Source of the DNA: JBLMZW01 sp050259035
Lineage (GTDB): Bacteria > Bacillota > Syntrophomonadia > Syntrophomonadales > DTU052
Direction: 5' to 3'
Assembly: GCA_050259035.1 (NCBI GenBank)
Contig: JBLMZW010000219.1
Span: forward strand, 1-6,464
Length of the DNA stretch: 6,464 nt
This document shows positions 4,784 to 6,464 of the stretch, in pieces. The number at the start of each line of letters is the position of its first letter. Position 1 is the stretch's first letter. The translations under genes were made by a program, and so were the position numbers. Under the pieces are notes generated by a model that saw only the letters and a list, made by a program, of their open reading frames with translations, did no database searches and was not told where the DNA came from.

Positions 4784-6391
4784 ATGCCGAATATAGATAA
4801 TGAACTCCTCCCCCCAGAGCCCAAGGTCCCGTGGGGACTTGTTTTGATCCTGGTTATTGGCGCGTTTATGTCGGTATTGGACACCAGCATCGTGAACGTC
4901 GCACTTCCCCGTATGATGGCTGTTTTTGGGGCTTCTTCAAATGACATAGAGTGGATTATAACCGGATATATGCTGGCCAGCGGTGTCATTATTCCTATGT
5001 CCGGATATTTGTGCGATCGTTTCGGTCACCGTCGAATGTATGTTATAGCGCTGGTCATTTTTACCCTGGGCTCCGCCTTTTGCGGCCTGGCCTGGAGCAC
5101 TTCCACGATTATATCCGCACGCATCGTGCAGGCTCTGGGCGGAGGCTTATTGGTTCCCATAAGTATGTCTATGCTGTATATTATCGTTCCGAAAGAAAAG
5201 TCCGGTACTGCCCTGGGAGTGTGGGGCATAGCCGCTGTCATGGGACCGGCTATCGGTCCTACTCTGGGCGGCTACCTGATAGATGCCTTCAGTTGGCCGT
5301 GGATATTTATGGTGAATATCCCCATCGGTGTATTAGCGGTGATACTATCTTTATTTTTCTTGCCGGAAACCCCTCTCCAGAAGGATCTGAAGCCGGATAT
5401 TTTGGGGACAATTTTTATCGGAGTTAGCGCTTTTGCGATACTTTTGGGATTGAGCCAGGGACAGGAAAAAGGCTGGTCTTCGCAATATATTGTTACTATT
5501 TTTGCGCTGGGCATATTTACTTTAGTCCTATTCGTATTGTGGGAGTTGTCGGCATCGGAGCCTTTAATCAATATGGAGATCTTTAAGAATCCCATAATGC
5601 CAGTTAGCCTTATGTTGGTTGCCCTTACTACTTTTCTTTTGTATTCCGTAGTCTATCTAGTCCCGATTTATGCCCAAAACCTGATGGGATACAGCCCGAC
5701 CAAGACTGGAATTCTGTTGTTGCCTATGGCCCTGGTAACCGGGATCTTTATGCTTATCAGCGGTAAAATATCTGATAAATATGGCGCTCTCGGGGTGGGA
5801 TTGCTGGGGTTGATTGTTATCAGTATTTTTACATACGTTTTACGCGATTTGTCTCTGGTTACTGATTATGGCCAACTGCAAATACTTCTGGCTCTGAGGG
5901 CGATTGGAATCGGGTTAGCCATGATGCCACTGGCTAATGCCGGAATGGCGGTAGTGCCCACCCATCTCGTAGGCAGCGGCTCATCCGCAGGCAATCTGGT
6001 GCGGCAAGTATCGGGCTCCATAGGGGTAGCATTCACTACTTACTTTGTATCCGCCAGACAATCCTATCACCTCACTGTTCTTAATGACCAGATAAGCTAT
6101 TCCTCGGCAACGGCACCGGCCATTATCGGCCAGCTTAAGGCGTATCTCGGTATGAATGGCATTCCGGGTGATGCAGCCCATTCGGCCTCGCTCTACGTAA
6201 TAGGCAATTTATCACTCAGGCAGGCCTATATGAATGGGATAGATGATCTCTTTGTTGTCCTAGCCCTGGCCGCTTTGGTAGGAATTCCCCTGGTATTTAT
6301 GCTGTCTAAGAGACGAGTTGATGCGCAAAAAAGGAAGTTGGGAATCGATGACCTCCCACCATCTCAGGGGTCGGCGTCATTAGGACATTAG
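4784..6391 (+). CDS. DHA2 family MFS multidrug exporter (EmrB/QacA type, 14 TM)
   Basis: This 535-aa proton-driven drug/H+ antiporter of the cytoplasmic membrane belongs to the 14-TM DHA2 family (TIGR00711, EmrB/QacA). The N-terminal tail (1-16) is cytoplasmic. TM1 carries the DHA2 motif LDTSIVNVALP (32-42, Asp33). Motif A is GYLCDRFGHRR (74-84), in the loop between TM2 and TM3. The antiporter motif C is GIAAVMGPAIGPTLGG (148-163) in TM5. A degenerate second motif-A-like loop, SGKISDKYG, follows near 326-334. A long extracytoplasmic loop lies before the last TM, and the tail is basic and hydrophilic (about 510-535). The length is normal. GGGGGGAT precedes the ATG. It is the last gene of the operon, and its partner adaptor is encoded directly upstream. 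The substrate is unknown; typical ones are lipophilic drugs, detergents, bile salts or uncouplers. No clear terminator is seen after the stop. Confidence 0.95.
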   Translation: MPNIDNELLPPEPKVPWGLVLILVIGAFMSVLDTSIVNVALPRMMAVFGASSNDIEWIITGYMLASGVIIPMSGYLCDRFGHRRMYVIALVIFTLGSAFCGLAWSTSTIISARIVQALGGGLLVPISMSMLYIIVPKEKSGTALGVWGIAAVMGPAIGPTLGGYLIDAFSWPWIFMVNIPIGVLAVILSLFFLPETPLQKDLKPDILGTIFIGVSAFAILLGLSQGQEKGWSSQYIVTIFALGIFTLVLFVLWELSASEPLINMEIFKNPIMPVSLMLVALTTFLLYSVVYLVPIYAQNLMGYSPTKTGILLLPMALVTGIFMLISGKISDKYGALGVGLLGLIVISIFTYVLRDLSLVTDYGQLQILLALRAIGIGLAMMPLANAGMAVVPTHLVGSGSSAGNLVRQVSGSIGVAFTTYFVSARQSYHLTVLNDQISYSSATAPAIIGQLKAYLGMNGIPGDAAHSASLYVIGNLSLRQAYMNGIDDLFVVLALAALVGIPLVFMLSKRRVDAQKRKLGIDDLPPSQGSASLGH

Positions 6392-6429
6392 AAAGCGATG
6401 GTCTGGCTATGCTGGGGGACTGTCCATCT

Positions 6430-6447
6430 GGGTTCGCCAGGCTCCAG
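6430..6447 (-). repeat. Dispersed intergenic repeat, partial copy C, inverted
   Basis: On the minus strand CTGGAGCCTGGCGAACCC matches copy B (2256-2273) with one change and copy A (1502-1517) exactly over its 16 bases. Beyond it, toward the window end, the minus strand reads GTGAAACCGGGG, similar in style to the left parts of the other copies. The element is cut by the window edge, so its full extent is unknown. Confidence 0.65.
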
Positions 6448-6464
6448 CCTAGCCCCGGTTTCAC

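Noticed and set aside
4951..5427. Plus-strand 158-aa ORF inside the exporter gene
   Set aside because: It is a frame shadow of the MFS gene with composition unlike a real protein; the MFS frame is unbroken and carries all family motifs.
6392..6464. Rho-independent terminator after the MFS gene
   Set aside because: AGGCT and AGCCT near 6439-6450 could pair, but the two-base loop is too small and no T run follows. Any terminator must lie past the window or be of another kind.

Overview
The window looks like accessory sequence from an anaerobic, moderate-GC Firmicute, perhaps of the Desulfotomaculum/Pelotomaculum/Syntrophomonas type. This is an inference from strong Shine-Dalgarno sites, gene content, an apparent selenoprotein and dispersed intergenic repeats; nothing in the window fixes the taxon.

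Region 1 (minus strand, 1350 to 1) is a tight three-gene operon running off the left edge. In order of transcription it encodes a 79-aa CxxC thioredoxin-like protein, a second thioredoxin-like protein, and an ArsP-type (DUF318) permease that is cut by the window edge. The second protein is the main discovery. A naive ORF call gives 75 aa starting at 908, but the real gene very probably starts at 1025 behind a strong ribosome binding site. It reads through an in-frame UGA at 965-963 as selenocysteine (residue 21 of 114). A stem-loop directly after the UGA (10 bp with one bulge, 5-nt loop with G at its second position) fits the bacterial SECIS consensus. Permease plus thioredoxin-like selenoprotein resembles the SaoE/SaoT pair of the SAO (selenocysteine-assisted organometal) systems as I recall them, so export or detoxification of a metal(loid) or organometal is a reasonable inference. 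An extended -10 promoter and a 9-bp inverted repeat of ArsR/SmtB-operator flavour precede the operon.

Region 2 (1350-2180) holds a 21-nt tandem repeat with a hairpin-forming dispersed repeat, then a plus-strand gene for a C-GCAxxG-C-C family cysteine-rich protein, closed by a clear rho-independent terminator.

Region 3 (2180-6464) starts with a second copy of the dispersed repeat, then a plus-strand operon for a drug or toxicant efflux pump: a TetR regulator, an RND-type adaptor with a lipoprotein signal, an unusually short EmrA/HlyD-like adaptor, and a 14-TM DHA2 (EmrB/QacA) MFS exporter. A perfect 24-bp palindrome directly after the -10 box of the tetR promoter is the likely TetR operator, so the operon is probably self-repressed and ligand-induced. 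A partial third copy of the dispersed repeat, in inverse orientation, follows the exporter gene, so the pump cassette lies between inverted repeat copies. The window therefore reads as a cluster of thiol/selenol chemistry and export functions.
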